A DNA stretch of 64,000 nucleotides from Acinetobacter variabilis (GCF_000369625.1 NZ_KB850112.1:597642-661641); one strand, 5' to 3'; positions 47,444 through 57,975 are shown, counted from the first letter of the stretch. Numbers and translations: made by a program. The notes: generated from the letters alone by a model not told the origin.

Positions 47444-48753
47444 AGCAACTGCAGGGCTTTCCTGCAGAGACAAAATTTCTAATCGGATGTAGTGGCGGCG
47501 TGGATTCCATGCTGTTGCTGCATCTGATGTTTTTTTTGTGCCCGGGAAAAATCCGTGCGATCTATGTTGATCATCAATTGCAAAGTATCAGCGGGGAATG
47601 GGGCACTTTTGTCCAGCAACAGTGTCAGCAACTAAATATTCCCTGCATCATTCAGCCGGTCCATGTTGCCAGTGGCAATCTGGAATCTCAGGCTCGCCAA
47701 TCGCGTTACCAAGCTTATTTACAACATCTTCAGCCCAATGAAGTTCTAGTCTTGGCTCATCATCAGCAGGATCAGGCAGAAACTTTAATGTTGCGCTTAC
47801 TTTCTGGTGCAGGGATTGATGGTCTGGCCGCCATGAAAGCGATCGATATACGCCACGATTTAACCATTTGGCGGCCACTGCTGGATATTTCCCGTGAGCA
47901 GATTTGCCAATGGGCAGCAGATTTAAACATCCAGAATATTGAAGATCCGACCAATCAGAATACCCATTATGACCGTGCTTGGGCACGTCAGGTGCTATGG
48001 CCAGTCTTAAGTCATCGCTATCCGAAAATGCAGTCCGCCTTGGCACGTACCAGTGAACTGATGCAAGATGCGCAAAACATTCTGCAAGAAGTATTGGAGC
48101 AGGATCTGAAACGCTGTGGCAATGCCGAAATCCTCGATATACCTTCATTCTCAAGTTTATCCAAAGCACGGCAGCGCCAGTTAATCTCGGTCTGGATGAA
48201 AGGCGAAGGACAATATCGTCCTTCTCTGGACATGGTTGAGCGTGTACAGACCGAAGTAATCGAAGCGAAACAGGATGCTCAGGCAGCGCTGCATTGGTCG
48301 GGCTATTATTACGTGCGTTATCAGCAGCAGTTACATCGCCTAAAAGCTGAAGTTTATCTGGCTGATCAACAGCTAAACGTAGCTGAACAGCAGATCATTT
48401 TACAGAATAAAAATCAGGTTCATCTTCCTTCTGGTCAATTCGGGATTCAAAGGGCTGAGATAGGATTGTCTCCCACTTTATTAGGACAACCCTTGTATTT
48501 ACGTCAACGGAAGGGGGGTGAAAAAATTCATCTCTATGGCCGGATGGGGCACTGGCCGCTCAAAAAAGCCATTCAGGAAGCGCAAATATTTCCCTGGACT
48601 CGGCATACTATTCAAATATTAAGCACAGATAATGTTATGCTAGGCGTGTTTACACCTAAAGGATTTTGGTTAGCTCAATCTGCATATTGTGAGGCAGGGG
48701 GGTGGCTACCCATTTCGGTTTCTTCAACTTTAGAATTCAACGACGAGCATTAA
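47380..48753 (+). CDS. tilS: tRNA(Ile)-lysidine synthetase
   Basis: Converts C34 of the CAU-anticodon tRNA-Ile to lysidine (457 residues). The PP-loop [16 protein letters not shown] lies near residue 35. [20 protein letters not shown] near 125 and a linker precede the C-terminal domain with [21 protein letters not shown] near 370. The ATG at 47380 lies inside accA. No other in-frame start precedes the PP-loop, so the 64-base overlap is probably real, with expression coupled to accA. Confidence 0.95.
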   Translation: MRSTLPTFNEVWQRQFRSGILKQLQGFPAETKFLIGCSGGVDSMLLLHLMFFLCPGKIRAIYVDHQLQSISGEWGTFVQQQCQQLNIPCIIQPVHVASGNLESQARQSRYQAYLQHLQPNEVLVLAHHQQDQAETLMLRLLSGAGIDGLAAMKAIDIRHDLTIWRPLLDISREQICQWAADLNIQNIEDPTNQNTHYDRAWARQVLWPVLSHRYPKMQSALARTSELMQDAQNILQEVLEQDLKRCGNAEILDIPSFSSLSKARQRQLISVWMKGEGQYRPSLDMVERVQTEVIEAKQDAQAALHWSGYYYVRYQQQLHRLKAEVYLADQQLNVAEQQIILQNKNQVHLPSGQFGIQRAEIGLSPTLLGQPLYLRQRKGGEKIHLYGRMGHWPLKKAIQEAQIFPWTRHTIQILSTDNVMLGVFTPKGFWLAQSAYCEAGGWLPISVSSTLEFNDEH

Positions 48754-48755
48754 AC

Positions 48756-49586
48756 ATGAGTGCAGCTTTAAATTGTAATATTAGTTTTATTGGTGGCGGT
48801 AATATGGCACAAGCCTTGATTGGCGGGCTAATTTCGCAGGGGTTGCCAGCAACGCGTATTACAGTTTCTGATCCGGTTGAGAAAGTACGCTCACTTCTTG
48901 CAGAAAAAGAAGTCAATGTCACTGATGATAATATTGCTGCTATTAAAGATGCGGATATCGTCCTGTTTGCAGTCAAACCACAGGTTTTAGCTGGTGTGTT
49001 AAAACCACTTCAAGGTTTACTTGCTGGTAAGCTGGTGATTTCAATTGTTGCGGGTGCCGAGATTGCAACACTATCTGTGCTATTGGGTACTGACCGTATT
49101 GTCCGTGTGATGCCAAATACACCCGCATTGGTACAGACTGGTGCACATGGTTTATTTGCCAATGCAGAAGTTGGTAGTGATGACCGTGAGCTGGCGAGTC
49201 AGATTTTGGCTTCTACCGGCCTGACAATTTGGGTAAACTCAGAAGCTCAGATTGATGCCGTAACTGCTGTGTCTGGTTCAGGGCCTGCTTACTTCTTCTA
49301 TATGATGGAAAGCATGATTCGTGCAGGCAAGAATTTAGGTCTGGATGAAAAAGTAGCTACTGCATTGACGTTGCAAACTGCTTTGGGGGCAGCGCAAATG
49401 GCGATCACCAGTTCTAATACACCAGCAGAGCTGCGTAAGAATGTCACATCTCCGAATGGTACAACTCAAGCGGCATTGGAAGTATTTGATCGCGCGCAAA
49501 TTTCTCAGAATATTCAGGCAGCGCTTGCTGCTGCGCAAAAACGTAGTCAGGAACTGGCCCAAGAGCTCAGTGACAATAGCAAATAA
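48756..49586 (+). CDS. proC: Pyrroline-5-carboxylate reductase
   Basis: Last step of proline synthesis (276 residues from ATG 48756, two bases after the tilS stop). Rossmann motif NISFIGGGNMAQALIGGL near residue 8, DADIVLFAVKPQVLAGVL near 63, and the family signature SGSGPAYFFYMMESMIRAG near 169. TSPNGTTQAALE lies near 231. An in-frame ATG at 48702 inside tilS is open but adds 18 residues not in the family. Confidence 0.97.
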   Translation: MSAALNCNISFIGGGNMAQALIGGLISQGLPATRITVSDPVEKVRSLLAEKEVNVTDDNIAAIKDADIVLFAVKPQVLAGVLKPLQGLLAGKLVISIVAGAEIATLSVLLGTDRIVRVMPNTPALVQTGAHGLFANAEVGSDDRELASQILASTGLTIWVNSEAQIDAVTAVSGSGPAYFFYMMESMIRAGKNLGLDEKVATALTLQTALGAAQMAITSSNTPAELRKNVTSPNGTTQAALEVFDRAQISQNIQAALAAAQKRSQELAQELSDNSK

Positions 49587-49617
49587 TCTTCAGTTTAATT
49601 TTTAGGAACGTTCAAGT

Positions 49618-50187
49618 ATGGGTGCAAATTCTGCGCTAATTTTTGGCATTATCATTAACGTCGCGATTTTGCTCGTATTCTTCCGCTTTTTAATGCAATT
49701 GGCCGCGGTGAGTCCTTATAATCCTGTCGTTCTATCTACTGTCAAAGCGACTAAAATTGTAGATGTGTTCGGGCGTATTTTCCCAACCGCAGGTAAAGGC
49801 CGGGTGAATACTGCTGCACTGGCACTTTTAGTCGTGCTGTATTTGCTGAAAATTTTTGGCATCATGTATTTGTCCGGGGGAATGCCAAATGGTCCAATCC
49901 ATTTGCTTATTCTAACCTTCGTCACCATGATGCAGGATTTGATCCGCTTCTGTCGTTACCTGATTTTTGCAACGATTATTTTGAGCTGGGTGGTGATGTT
50001 TACCCAATCCCGTTCACCTTATATTGAAGTGGTTCAGGAACTTGCAGAACCATTATTGGCACCGTTCCGCCGTATCATGCCGAATATGGGGATGATCGAC
50101 CTGTCTCCAATTCTGGCAATTTTGGCATTGATCGTAATTGAAATGATCATGAATCAGGTGGCAATTGTATTGCTAACCGGTCTTTAA
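49618..50187 (+). CDS. yggT: YggT family membrane protein
   Basis: Inner-membrane protein (189 residues) with two YggT repeats, each of two TM helices. The first repeat has RFLMQLAAVSPYNPVV near residue 23, and the second has SPYIEVVQELAEPLLAPFRRI near 137. The role is unsettled; it is linked to osmotic tolerance and to proC/yggS neighbourhoods. Here it follows proC by 31 bases and ends with a terminator. Confidence 0.92.
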   Translation: MGANSALIFGIIINVAILLVFFRFLMQLAAVSPYNPVVLSTVKATKIVDVFGRIFPTAGKGRVNTAALALLVVLYLLKIFGIMYLSGGMPNGPIHLLILTFVTMMQDLIRFCRYLIFATIILSWVVMFTQSRSPYIEVVQELAEPLLAPFRRIMPNMGMIDLSPILAILALIVIEMIMNQVAIVLLTGL

Positions 50188-50195
50188 TCAGATCC

Positions 50196-50228
50196 CAAAG
50201 AAAAAGGACGCCTAAGCGTCCTTTTTTA
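50196..50228 (+). terminator. Terminator of proC-yggT
   Basis: AAAGGACGC-CTAA-GCGTCCTTTTTT, about 10 bases after the yggT stop. Confidence 0.93.
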
Positions 50229-50229
50229 T

Positions 50230-50338
50230 TTCAAGAAAATTCCCTCTCCTTGTAGGAAAGGGTTAGGGTAAGGTCTATAAATTCAAATAACCTCCATCCC
50301 AACCTTCCTCCTAAAAGGAGGAAGGGGCTTTAGTATTA
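50230..50338. repeat. REP-like palindrome pair between yggT and polA
   Basis: First unit (about 50238-50275): CCCTCTCCTTGTAGGAAAGGG followed by TTAGGGTAAGGT. Second unit (about 50290-50334) is in the other orientation: AACCTCCATCCCAACC, then TTCCTCCT-AAAA-AGGAGGAA. The pair is tail to tail and related to the pair at 39301-39415. The second unit lies just after the polA stop on the minus strand and may serve as its terminator. Confidence 0.7.
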
Positions 50339-53101
50339 ATGCGCTTCATCCCAGTTCATGCCTTTACCAACTTCCACGACCAAAGGCACAGAGATTTCAA
50401 TCACGGATTGCATCACTTCAGCCAGTTGAGGTGCCAGTTCATCTGCAATTGCTTCATCGACTTCAAATACTAATTCATCGTGGACTTGTAGCAGCATTTT
50501 GGCCTGATCTTTAGGTAGCATTTTATCAACCTCAATCATCGCCATTTTAATGATGTCTGCAGCCGAACCTTGTAATGGTGCATTAATCGCAGCACGTTCA
50601 GCGGCTTTGCGGACCATCATGTTACGCGTATCGATATCTGGCGTATACAAACGGCGACCCAGAATGGTTTCGACAAAGCCTTGTTCCAATGCAACCTGAC
50701 GGGTACGCTGCATATATTCATAAATTCCCGGATAGCGGCGGAAATACTGTTTGATATATTCCTGGGATTCCTGACGAGTAAAACCTAACTGACGGGTCAG
50801 GCCAAATTCAGACATGCCATAGAGTAGACCGAAGTTCACGGCTTTAGCCTGACGACGCTGATCATTGGTCACTTCTTCAAGCGGGATACCGAGAACTTCA
50901 GCTGCGGTACGGCGGTGCACGTCCTGTCCATGGTTAAAGGCATCTACTAGTGCATCATCCTGAGATAAATGTGCCATCAGACGCAATTCAATCTGTGAAT
51001 AATCGGCTGCGAGTAAGACACGGCCTTCAGGCGCAATAAAGGCCTTACGAATCTGACGACCGATTTCGGCACGAATGGGAATATTCTGCAGGTTTGGATC
51101 GGTTGATGATAAACGGCCGGTTGCAGTCAGTGCCTGATGATAACTGGTATGCACACGATGGGTCTCATTATTGGCCTGCTTGCATAGACCATCGGTATAG
51201 GTGCTTTTCAGTTTGGACAGACCCCGATATTCCAGAATCAGTTCAGCAATCGGGTGTTCCAGTTTTTCCAGCACACTTTCACTGGTGCTGTACTGACCGG
51301 TAGAGGTCTTTTTGCCACCTTTTAGGCCTAGTTTATCAAACAGAACTTCACCGACCTGTTTCGGAGAGCTGACATTAAACGCTTCACCAGCTATTTCCGT
51401 GATCTGATTTTCTAGATTCTGCATGGTTTGAGCAAATTCACAACCGAGTTGATCCAAGAAAGCCAGATCCAGTCGGATACCATTTTCTTCCATGCTGGTC
51501 AGCACACGCGCTACAGGCATTTCAATATTGTGTAGAATATTGACCAGCTCAGGATAAGTTTGAAGCTTTTTGCTCAGTACTTCAAACAAACGATAGGTCA
51601 CATGTGCATCTTCTGCGGAGTAGTGTGCTGCGGCTTCGATCTCGATTTTATTGAAAGTTTTTTGTTTGGCGCCTTTACCTGCCACCTGTTCATAGGTCGT
51701 GGTTAAGTGGCTTAAGTACAGACGAGCCACATCATCCATGCCATGACGGGTGGCAACCGAGTTGAGCACATAAGAAGCCAGCATGGTATCAAAATACCAG
51801 CCCGCCAGATGAATGTCGTGATTTTCCAGAACATGCGCATCATATTTCAGGTGGTGGCCAATTTTCTGAATGGCTTCATCTTCTAAAATCGGTTTGATCT
51901 GAGCCAGAATTTCTTCACGATTTAGCTGTTCTGGTGCACCTTCATAATCATGTGCCAATGGTACGTAATAGGCATCCTCTGCATCAAAAGCCACCGAAAA
52001 ACCGACAATCTGTGCAATACGATAATCCAGGCTGGTGGTTTCAGTATCAAAAGCAAAGCGTTTTTCAGTATTTAAACGTTCAAACAGCTTGTCCCAATCT
52101 TCCTGAGTTAATACAGTATGATATGTCGCTTCTCCAAGCTGATCGTTATCACTGCTCAGTGTCGCTTGCTGCTCATCGGCTTCCTGAGGTTCAGGTGCTG
52201 CTTTAGCAGTAATCGATTGGGTAGCCTGTTTATAGTTACGATTGTTTGGATTATTCGGATGGTCCAGTGATTGCAGCTGGTTACGGAATTCCAGTTCAGT
52301 ATAAAGATTACGTAAAGCTTCTACATTTGGGTCCTGAAGTTTCAGGTCATCATAAGTGAAGCTTAAATCCAGATCGCAAATGATGCTGGCCAATTGATGA
52401 TCCAATGCAATGCCATCGGTATTGTCTTTAATATTCTGACCCACTTTACCTTTGATCTTGTCGACATTTTCCAGAATGCCACCAATCGAGCCATATTCAT
52501 TGAGTAATTTGGCTGCAGTTTTTGCCCCAATTCCAGGCACACCCATAATACCATCTGAGGCATCGCCCATCAGGGTCAGATAGTCAATGATCTGGTTTGG
52601 CCATACGCCAAACTTTTCAAAAACCCCATCAACATCCATTGGTTTTTCTTTGAAACTGTCTTCCAGAGTCACTTTATCAGTTACCAGCTGTGCCATGTCT
52701 TTATCACCAGTTGAAATCAGCACCTGATGACCTAAAGCTTCAGCACGTTTAGCCAGTGTACCAATAATGTCATCGGCTTCCGCACCTGGCAGCATATGCA
52801 GGGGAATGCCTAATGCGCGAATCAAGGCATGTAAGTATGGAATTTGCTGTGACAGTTCTTCCGGCATGCTCGGACGGTCACCTTTATAAATAGGTGATAG
52901 CTCGTGACGGAAAGTCGGTTCAGGCGTGTCGAAAATCACCGCCATATGGGTTGGCTGGGTACGGCGCATCAGTTTTTGAATAGCAGAAATCGCACCACGA
53001 ATTGCATTGGTGTGCAGACCGGTTGACGTGGTTAATGGTGGTAGTGCATGAAAGGCACGAAATAAAAAGTAAGAGCCATCGACCAAGACAAATGGTGGCA
53101 T
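50336..53101 (-). CDS. polA: DNA polymerase I
   Basis: Repair and Okazaki-fragment polymerase (921 residues). The N-terminal 5'-3' exonuclease (about 1-290) has MPPFVLVDGSYFLFRAFHA and GVPGIGAKTAAKLL near 190. In the 3'-5' exonuclease, the Exo I motif FAFDTETTSLD near residue 350 keeps its Asp and Glu, so proofreading should be active. In the polymerase domain, motif A is AADYSQIELRLMAH near 700, the motif B region is AKAVNFGLLYGMSEFG near 748, and motif C is VHDELVFEV near 875. It is read convergently with yggT. Confidence 0.98.
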   Translation of the reverse strand: MPPFVLVDGSYFLFRAFHALPPLTTSTGLHTNAIRGAISAIQKLMRRTQPTHMAVIFDTPEPTFRHELSPIYKGDRPSMPEELSQQIPYLHALIRALGIPLHMLPGAEADDIIGTLAKRAEALGHQVLISTGDKDMAQLVTDKVTLEDSFKEKPMDVDGVFEKFGVWPNQIIDYLTLMGDASDGIMGVPGIGAKTAAKLLNEYGSIGGILENVDKIKGKVGQNIKDNTDGIALDHQLASIICDLDLSFTYDDLKLQDPNVEALRNLYTELEFRNQLQSLDHPNNPNNRNYKQATQSITAKAAPEPQEADEQQATLSSDNDQLGEATYHTVLTQEDWDKLFERLNTEKRFAFDTETTSLDYRIAQIVGFSVAFDAEDAYYVPLAHDYEGAPEQLNREEILAQIKPILEDEAIQKIGHHLKYDAHVLENHDIHLAGWYFDTMLASYVLNSVATRHGMDDVARLYLSHLTTTYEQVAGKGAKQKTFNKIEIEAAAHYSAEDAHVTYRLFEVLSKKLQTYPELVNILHNIEMPVARVLTSMEENGIRLDLAFLDQLGCEFAQTMQNLENQITEIAGEAFNVSSPKQVGEVLFDKLGLKGGKKTSTGQYSTSESVLEKLEHPIAELILEYRGLSKLKSTYTDGLCKQANNETHRVHTSYHQALTATGRLSSTDPNLQNIPIRAEIGRQIRKAFIAPEGRVLLAADYSQIELRLMAHLSQDDALVDAFNHGQDVHRRTAAEVLGIPLEEVTNDQRRQAKAVNFGLLYGMSEFGLTRQLGFTRQESQEYIKQYFRRYPGIYEYMQRTRQVALEQGFVETILGRRLYTPDIDTRNMMVRKAAERAAINAPLQGSAADIIKMAMIEVDKMLPKDQAKMLLQVHDELVFEVDEAIADELAPQLAEVMQSVIEISVPLVVEVGKGMNWDEAH

Positions 53102-53262
53102 GTAATCAATTCCTTATTCAAAAAACAGTTTTATTGTACGTGATTTTTACTGCACTCGCAGGGGCAAGTCGGTTTCTACAGCTTAGCGAATATCGGGTGA
53201 AGATGAAATAAGCAGTACAAGCTGTTGTATGATGACATGGTTAAGGAACGAGAACGAGAAGA

Positions 53263-55968
53263 ATGACGGCAGGGCAAAATGAATTGCGTATGATCTGGCT
53301 GATTAGTCTGGTAATTGTGGGAATAAGTGCATGGTATCTGGAATTGCAGATCGTGACTTATCTCACTGGTCTGGGTTTCCTGATCAGCGTGATGCAATAT
53401 ATCAGTGCCATTGAAGCGCCCATGCGGGATCTGGCAGCACCGACGCAGGTGATTATGTCAGCCAATTCTAAAATACCGCTATATATTTCTTCTATTATCG
53501 CCATTGTCGGAGGCGTGACTGAGCTTAACTGGCTCATGGGCATTGGTATTACCGCCTGGATTTTCTTTCTATTACGCTGGCTACAACGTTTGGAACGTAA
53601 TATTATCCAGTTGCAATCTCGTTACCGATCAGCAGATCAGACACATCCAGAAATCACTCAACCAGATATTCCTTTACCTATTGCTGCTCAAGCTAGTCCA
53701 GATCCACCACAATTGCTGGGTCAGATCCAACAGTGGATTTTTCGCGGAAATCCAGTTCTCAAAGCTGCGATCGCGATTCTGGTCATTGGGATTATTTTAT
53801 TACTCCGTTTTGCGACAGAGCACTGGCAACTGAGCTTGGTGGTGAAATTAGGACTGGTCGCTTTATCTGCTGTTGTTGTGACCGGATTGGGTTTTGCTCT
53901 GATCACTAAAAATCGAAGTTTCGGTCTGGCACTGGAAGGTTTGGGATTAGGGGCACTATTTCTGACCTTGTTCTTTGCCTATTACAATCTGGTGATTGCC
54001 ACGTTGCCACTGGCAGCTCTGGTGTTCTTGGTCATTTTGGCAATTGCGCTGTACTTAAGCTTGAAACAGGAAAGTATTGAGCTGGCAGTCATGGCCTTAT
54101 TCATTGCCTATCTGGCGCCGTTTACCTTGCCGACCCGGGATGCTTCTGCGGTTGAATTCATCAGTTATTATTTGCTGATTAATATCGGCGTGCTGTTACT
54201 TAGCAGTTTGCGGCCCTGGAAAATCCTGAACCAGATTGCTTTTCTGGTCACAGTCATAGTAGGTGGAATGTATAGCCTGATTCATGGTCATACATACGAA
54301 CGTTATACGATGACGACTCTGATTCTGGCTCATAGTGCGGTATTCATCTGGCTGGGCTTTCGCTTTAGCCAGTTACTGGCCCGGCAGGATCTTTCCCGTT
54401 TTCGTTTAAAACCGGTTCTGGATCTTGCCCTAATTTTCGCTGCACCGATTACCGCCTATCTTTTCCTGTATCTCATTCATTTCAATGAGCCTGATCAGAA
54501 GCTTTGGCAAGCCGGGCTTAGTCTGTTATTTACCGGGATATTTGCAATCTGTTGGACTTTAGTGCGTCGTAGAGAAAGTGTTCAGGTCATTTCCCAAAGT
54601 TATCTCAGCCTGATGCTGATCTTTCTGGCTTTGGTTCCCCCCATTTTATTGACAGAGCAGTGGAGCGTAGTCGGTTGGGCAGTTGAAGGCGTACTGATTT
54701 ATCTCTGGGCATTGGAAAAGAATATTCGGGTTGCGCATTATCTGAGTATGGGACTGCTGATCATGGCAGGCTTCAGTAGTGTTTACTATCTGATTGAGCT
54801 TAATTCCACACCGCGGGAAATTTTCTGGATTCTCAGCTTCTGTTATGTCACCGTCGTCTTCCTGAGTCAGCTTAAAGCCAAATATCGCCAGCAGCTGAAT
54901 AGTTTAAGTATCAGTTTTCTGAGCATTCTCAGTTTTGCTTCGACCCTGATGTTGTTTGCCTTGCTTGAAGATGAGTTTGCTCATGAACAGGCTTATATTT
55001 ATAGTTTATTCAGTCTTGCACTGGGTTATACGGTTCTAAGTGAAATCATACAACGCAAGCATCAGGAATGGTGCTGGTTATTGCCAAAATGGAGCAGTCT
55101 TACGCCATTGGTGATCATTGCGATTTTGCTGGCTATTGATCATAGCGAAAATGGGATTCTGGTCTGGCCAAGTGCTTTGGAGCGTGGAATCTTTGCACTT
55201 TCATCATTATTGCTGGCTGCTTTATGGTTAAGACCGGTGAAAGGGATTGATTTATCCAAAGAGTGGATGAGCTTTGGTGTTTTTGCCAGCCTGGCTTTAG
55301 CCAGTTTATGCCTAATACCGAGCATGCCTTATCTCAGTATGGTAATTCTGCCTCTGGTATTCTGGTTCTGGTGTTACCGACAAAAAGAAAATTCAGAGTG
55401 GCGTTTACTCTGGCAAAGTAAAAACTGCTTGGTATTAATGGGAGCTTGGTTAATATGCTCACAGCTGTTTAACCAGCAAGCTTTCCAATATTACTGGCTG
55501 CCTCTATTCAATCCATTTGATCTGATCAGTCTGGCCATGCTTGCCAGTTTCCTATGGATGCTGTTGCAGCAGATTCGGGCAGGACACGATCGCGGTATGA
55601 GGTCGGTACTGATGGTGCTAAGCCTGTTATGGCTGTCGAGCTATATTGTATTACGGGCCCTACATATCTATCTGCAAATACCATTTAATAGTCTGGAATT
55701 ATGGAGCAATGCTACGGTGCAGCTAAGCTTGACGATTCTTTGGGTATTGTTGGCTTGGGCAACCATGTGGACGGCTACGCTAAAAAGGCTTAAACCAATG
55801 TGGATTTTAGGAGGCAGTATTCTGGTGATCGTCAGCTTGAAGCTGGTGTTATTCGACCTGTCTCATACCGGTACACTGACACGTGTGATTTCATTCTTGC
55901 TGGCCGGTGGGGTCATGCTACTGATTGCGTATATAGCACCAATGCCGGATGGGGAGAAAAGGGTTTGA
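53263..55968 (+). CDS. DUF2339 polytopic membrane protein
   Basis: Very large integral membrane protein (901 residues) with some 25 hydrophobic helices and almost no soluble domain. The segment after the first helices has short charged and proline-rich linkers (about 115-165), followed by GNPVLKAAIAILVIGIILLL. The long repetitive helical body is typical of DUF2339 proteins, whose function is unknown; roles in cell-surface polymer or lipid handling have been proposed by analogy only. It is divergent from polA and ends next to a REP-like unit. Confidence 0.85.
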   Translation: MTAGQNELRMIWLISLVIVGISAWYLELQIVTYLTGLGFLISVMQYISAIEAPMRDLAAPTQVIMSANSKIPLYISSIIAIVGGVTELNWLMGIGITAWIFFLLRWLQRLERNIIQLQSRYRSADQTHPEITQPDIPLPIAAQASPDPPQLLGQIQQWIFRGNPVLKAAIAILVIGIILLLRFATEHWQLSLVVKLGLVALSAVVVTGLGFALITKNRSFGLALEGLGLGALFLTLFFAYYNLVIATLPLAALVFLVILAIALYLSLKQESIELAVMALFIAYLAPFTLPTRDASAVEFISYYLLINIGVLLLSSLRPWKILNQIAFLVTVIVGGMYSLIHGHTYERYTMTTLILAHSAVFIWLGFRFSQLLARQDLSRFRLKPVLDLALIFAAPITAYLFLYLIHFNEPDQKLWQAGLSLLFTGIFAICWTLVRRRESVQVISQSYLSLMLIFLALVPPILLTEQWSVVGWAVEGVLIYLWALEKNIRVAHYLSMGLLIMAGFSSVYYLIELNSTPREIFWILSFCYVTVVFLSQLKAKYRQQLNSLSISFLSILSFASTLMLFALLEDEFAHEQAYIYSLFSLALGYTVLSEIIQRKHQEWCWLLPKWSSLTPLVIIAILLAIDHSENGILVWPSALERGIFALSSLLLAALWLRPVKGIDLSKEWMSFGVFASLALASLCLIPSMPYLSMVILPLVFWFWCYRQKENSEWRLLWQSKNCLVLMGAWLICSQLFNQQAFQYYWLPLFNPFDLISLAMLASFLWMLLQQIRAGHDRGMRSVLMVLSLLWLSSYIVLRALHIYLQIPFNSLELWSNATVQLSLTILWVLLAWATMWTATLKRLKPMWILGGSILVIVSLKLVLFDLSHTGTLTRVISFLLAGGVMLLIAYIAPMPDGEKRV

Positions 55969-56067
55969 ATCTAAATTACTCGATTTGAGCGTTAATTTAA
56001 TCTCCCCAAACCCTGAACGAGCTTAAAGCACAGCTTTAAGCGATATGTAAAAGAAAGACAGGCTTTT

Positions 56068-56113
56068 TATGACAGTTCCTCCCTTAGTAAAGGGAGGTGA
56101 GGAGGGATTTAGA
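56068..56113. repeat. REP-like palindrome between the DUF2339 gene and mscS
   Basis: GTTCCTCCCTTAGTAAAGGGAGG followed by TGAGGAGGGATTT. Its last part aligns with the second unit at 39366-39405 (TTAGAGGGGGATTT). It lies between the stops of two convergent genes. Confidence 0.65.
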
Positions 56114-56118
56114 AAAAG

Positions 56119-57045
56119 TTATTTTAAATCCGGCTCTCTCTTCAGCTCCTTCTCATTGGCATATTGATCAACGTCTTCATTTTCCAGTGGGCGAGCCAGT
56201 GGATGATCAACAAAGCCCATTTTCGGTACCGGAATTTCAATCTGGTTATCGAGAAAGCCATTTCGAATCCGTTCCTGCATTTCATCACGGACTTTCAGAT
56301 AATTTTCCTGCTGACACCAAATCGCAAACAAAAGTTCAATCGAAGATTCACGGAAGGCGGTGACTGTGACTGCAGGCTTTGGATCGGCCAGAACCAGCGG
56401 ATATTTATTGGCAACATCAAGCAGTACTTCACGCACCTTGATGATGTCTTCATGGAAATTAATAGCCAAGGTAATCGGAATACGCCGGATTGGAAACTTG
56501 GACAGGTTGTGTACCGGAGCCCGAATCAGTTGTTCGTTCGGCAAACGTATATAGATATTATCTTGGGTAAGCAGTTTAACCGAGAGCAAATCAATCGAAA
56601 TCACTTCACCTTCAACGGTATGTCCACGAATCAGTGTAATCTGAATGGTATCACCGACCTCAAAAGATCCTTCACCAATCAGGAAGATACCGCTGATCAG
56701 GTTGGATGCAGAGGTTTGAGAAGCGAAACCCAAAGCCACAGTTAAAATACCCGCTGCACCGAGGAAAACACTGAGCTTAAAGCCGGCTTCCTTCAAACTC
56801 GCCATCACAAACAACAGGAAAATAAAGTAGAAAATCCCGCGGCGCCAGACCATTTGCTGATGCGCATTAAAGCGTATACCGATAGTACGGATAAAAGCAT
56901 TCGAGAAAAAACGTGCGATCAGGAAACCAATAAAACACAGCACAACCGCGACGACAATTTCAGTCAGGCGATCCGTATTAATATTGGTAAATACTCCCTT
57001 GAGACTGTTGGTGACTTCGGTTGGAATATTCGAATTTGGCATCAC
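56119..57045 (-). CDS. mscS: Mechanosensitive ion channel, MscS family
   Basis: Small-conductance channel protein (308 residues) that opens when membrane tension rises. It has three TM segments: about 28-45, 70-90, and the pore-lining third helix with Gly/Ala-rich FLGAAGILTVALGFASQTSA near 93. The beta domain follows with GEGSFEVGDTIQI and a C-terminal domain with AINFHEDIIKVREVLLD. The acidic/basic tail after residue 285 is not conserved. The gene starts 6 bases after DUF432 ends. Confidence 0.93.
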   Translation of the reverse strand: MMPNSNIPTEVTNSLKGVFTNINTDRLTEIVVAVVLCFIGFLIARFFSNAFIRTIGIRFNAHQQMVWRRGIFYFIFLLFVMASLKEAGFKLSVFLGAAGILTVALGFASQTSASNLISGIFLIGEGSFEVGDTIQITLIRGHTVEGEVISIDLLSVKLLTQDNIYIRLPNEQLIRAPVHNLSKFPIRRIPITLAINFHEDIIKVREVLLDVANKYPLVLADPKPAVTVTAFRESSIELLFAIWCQQENYLKVRDEMQERIRNGFLDNQIEIPVPKMGFVDHPLARPLENEDVDQYANEKELKREPDLK

Positions 57046-57051
57046 ACGCTC

Positions 57052-57882
57052 TTAGAAAAATGAATCAAACATATTAAATAAATTTCCCGCTGGATCACGC
57101 GGTGGGTGTAAATAATCTACTTCACCCGCATTGGGCGGGGTACGGTTTTCCACCCGGATCCGAGGTGGGCGATCCAGACCTTCATGCAAAACCTTAATCT
57201 GCGAGGTCCACAGACGTTCAGTGCTGGCACTATAAAAGAGAGGCAATGCAGGTACTGGAACATTCATCCGATCGAAACGCAGTTGCTGCTGACTGGTATT
57301 ATGAAACTCAATCGGGGTCACAGCACGGAATGCACGAGGACGTAATTGTTGGAGCTCGGTTCTTCCGTCAACTGCGGTAGCATAGCAAATTTCACCGGAA
57401 CGATGATTGGGTCCAAACCAGGTGTCTTTCGGTAAAATCACTGGAAGATCAAAAATCGGTTCACGTTGACCTTCGACAAAACCGGCAATCCATAGCGGGG
57501 TGCTGATATAGAGGGTTCCACGTTGTCCAGCCGGAATATAAATCGGATCAACCGGTTTAATTACTACGGAGCGATTCGCCAGACGCGGCATAAGCTGTAA
57601 CTTGCTTTGGGTAGATTTGAACATATAGCGTTCAATTTTCACCGGTTTCGGAAATGCAAACAGTGGATCATTAATCTGATGCCATTGCTGTTCATAATCG
57701 TACTGCACCGTCGGACGATAATATTCCAGTCGCCATTCCTGCAAACCTCGGGTCAAACGAAACAGCAGAGAGCCAAATTGCCAAGCCTTGGACTCGTTAA
57801 TTTCAAAACTTTGTTCTCCCCACCATTGAATTCTGGGAGACTGCAGGTTTAATTCCTCTTGATCTTGCGGCAATGTTGGCAT
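57052..57882 (-). CDS. DUF432 domain-containing protein
   Basis: A 276-residue soluble, beta-rich protein without signal peptide or TM helix. It is rich in aromatic and Arg residues (LQEWRLEYYRP, VDPIYIPAGQRGTLYI, LPKDTWFGPNHRSGEICYATA). It fits DUF432, a family that I know mainly from gene pairs with MscS-type channels, which is exactly the context here: the mscS start is 6 bases after its stop. No enzymatic motif is visible. A modulator of the channel is plausible but unproven. Confidence 0.78.
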   Translation of the reverse strand: MPTLPQDQEELNLQSPRIQWWGEQSFEINESKAWQFGSLLFRLTRGLQEWRLEYYRPTVQYDYEQQWHQINDPLFAFPKPVKIERYMFKSTQSKLQLMPRLANRSVVIKPVDPIYIPAGQRGTLYISTPLWIAGFVEGQREPIFDLPVILPKDTWFGPNHRSGEICYATAVDGRTELQQLRPRAFRAVTPIEFHNTSQQQLRFDRMNVPVPALPLFYSASTERLWTSQIKVLHEGLDRPPRIRVENRTPPNAGEVDYLHPPRDPAGNLFNMFDSFF

Positions 57883-57975
57883 CCTTTCTTGCTAAATCTT
57901 TGAAAACATACTTCACGCTGTCATATGCTTAGAGTACACTCAATTTAAATTTTTTCATCATTATTATAATCTGCG

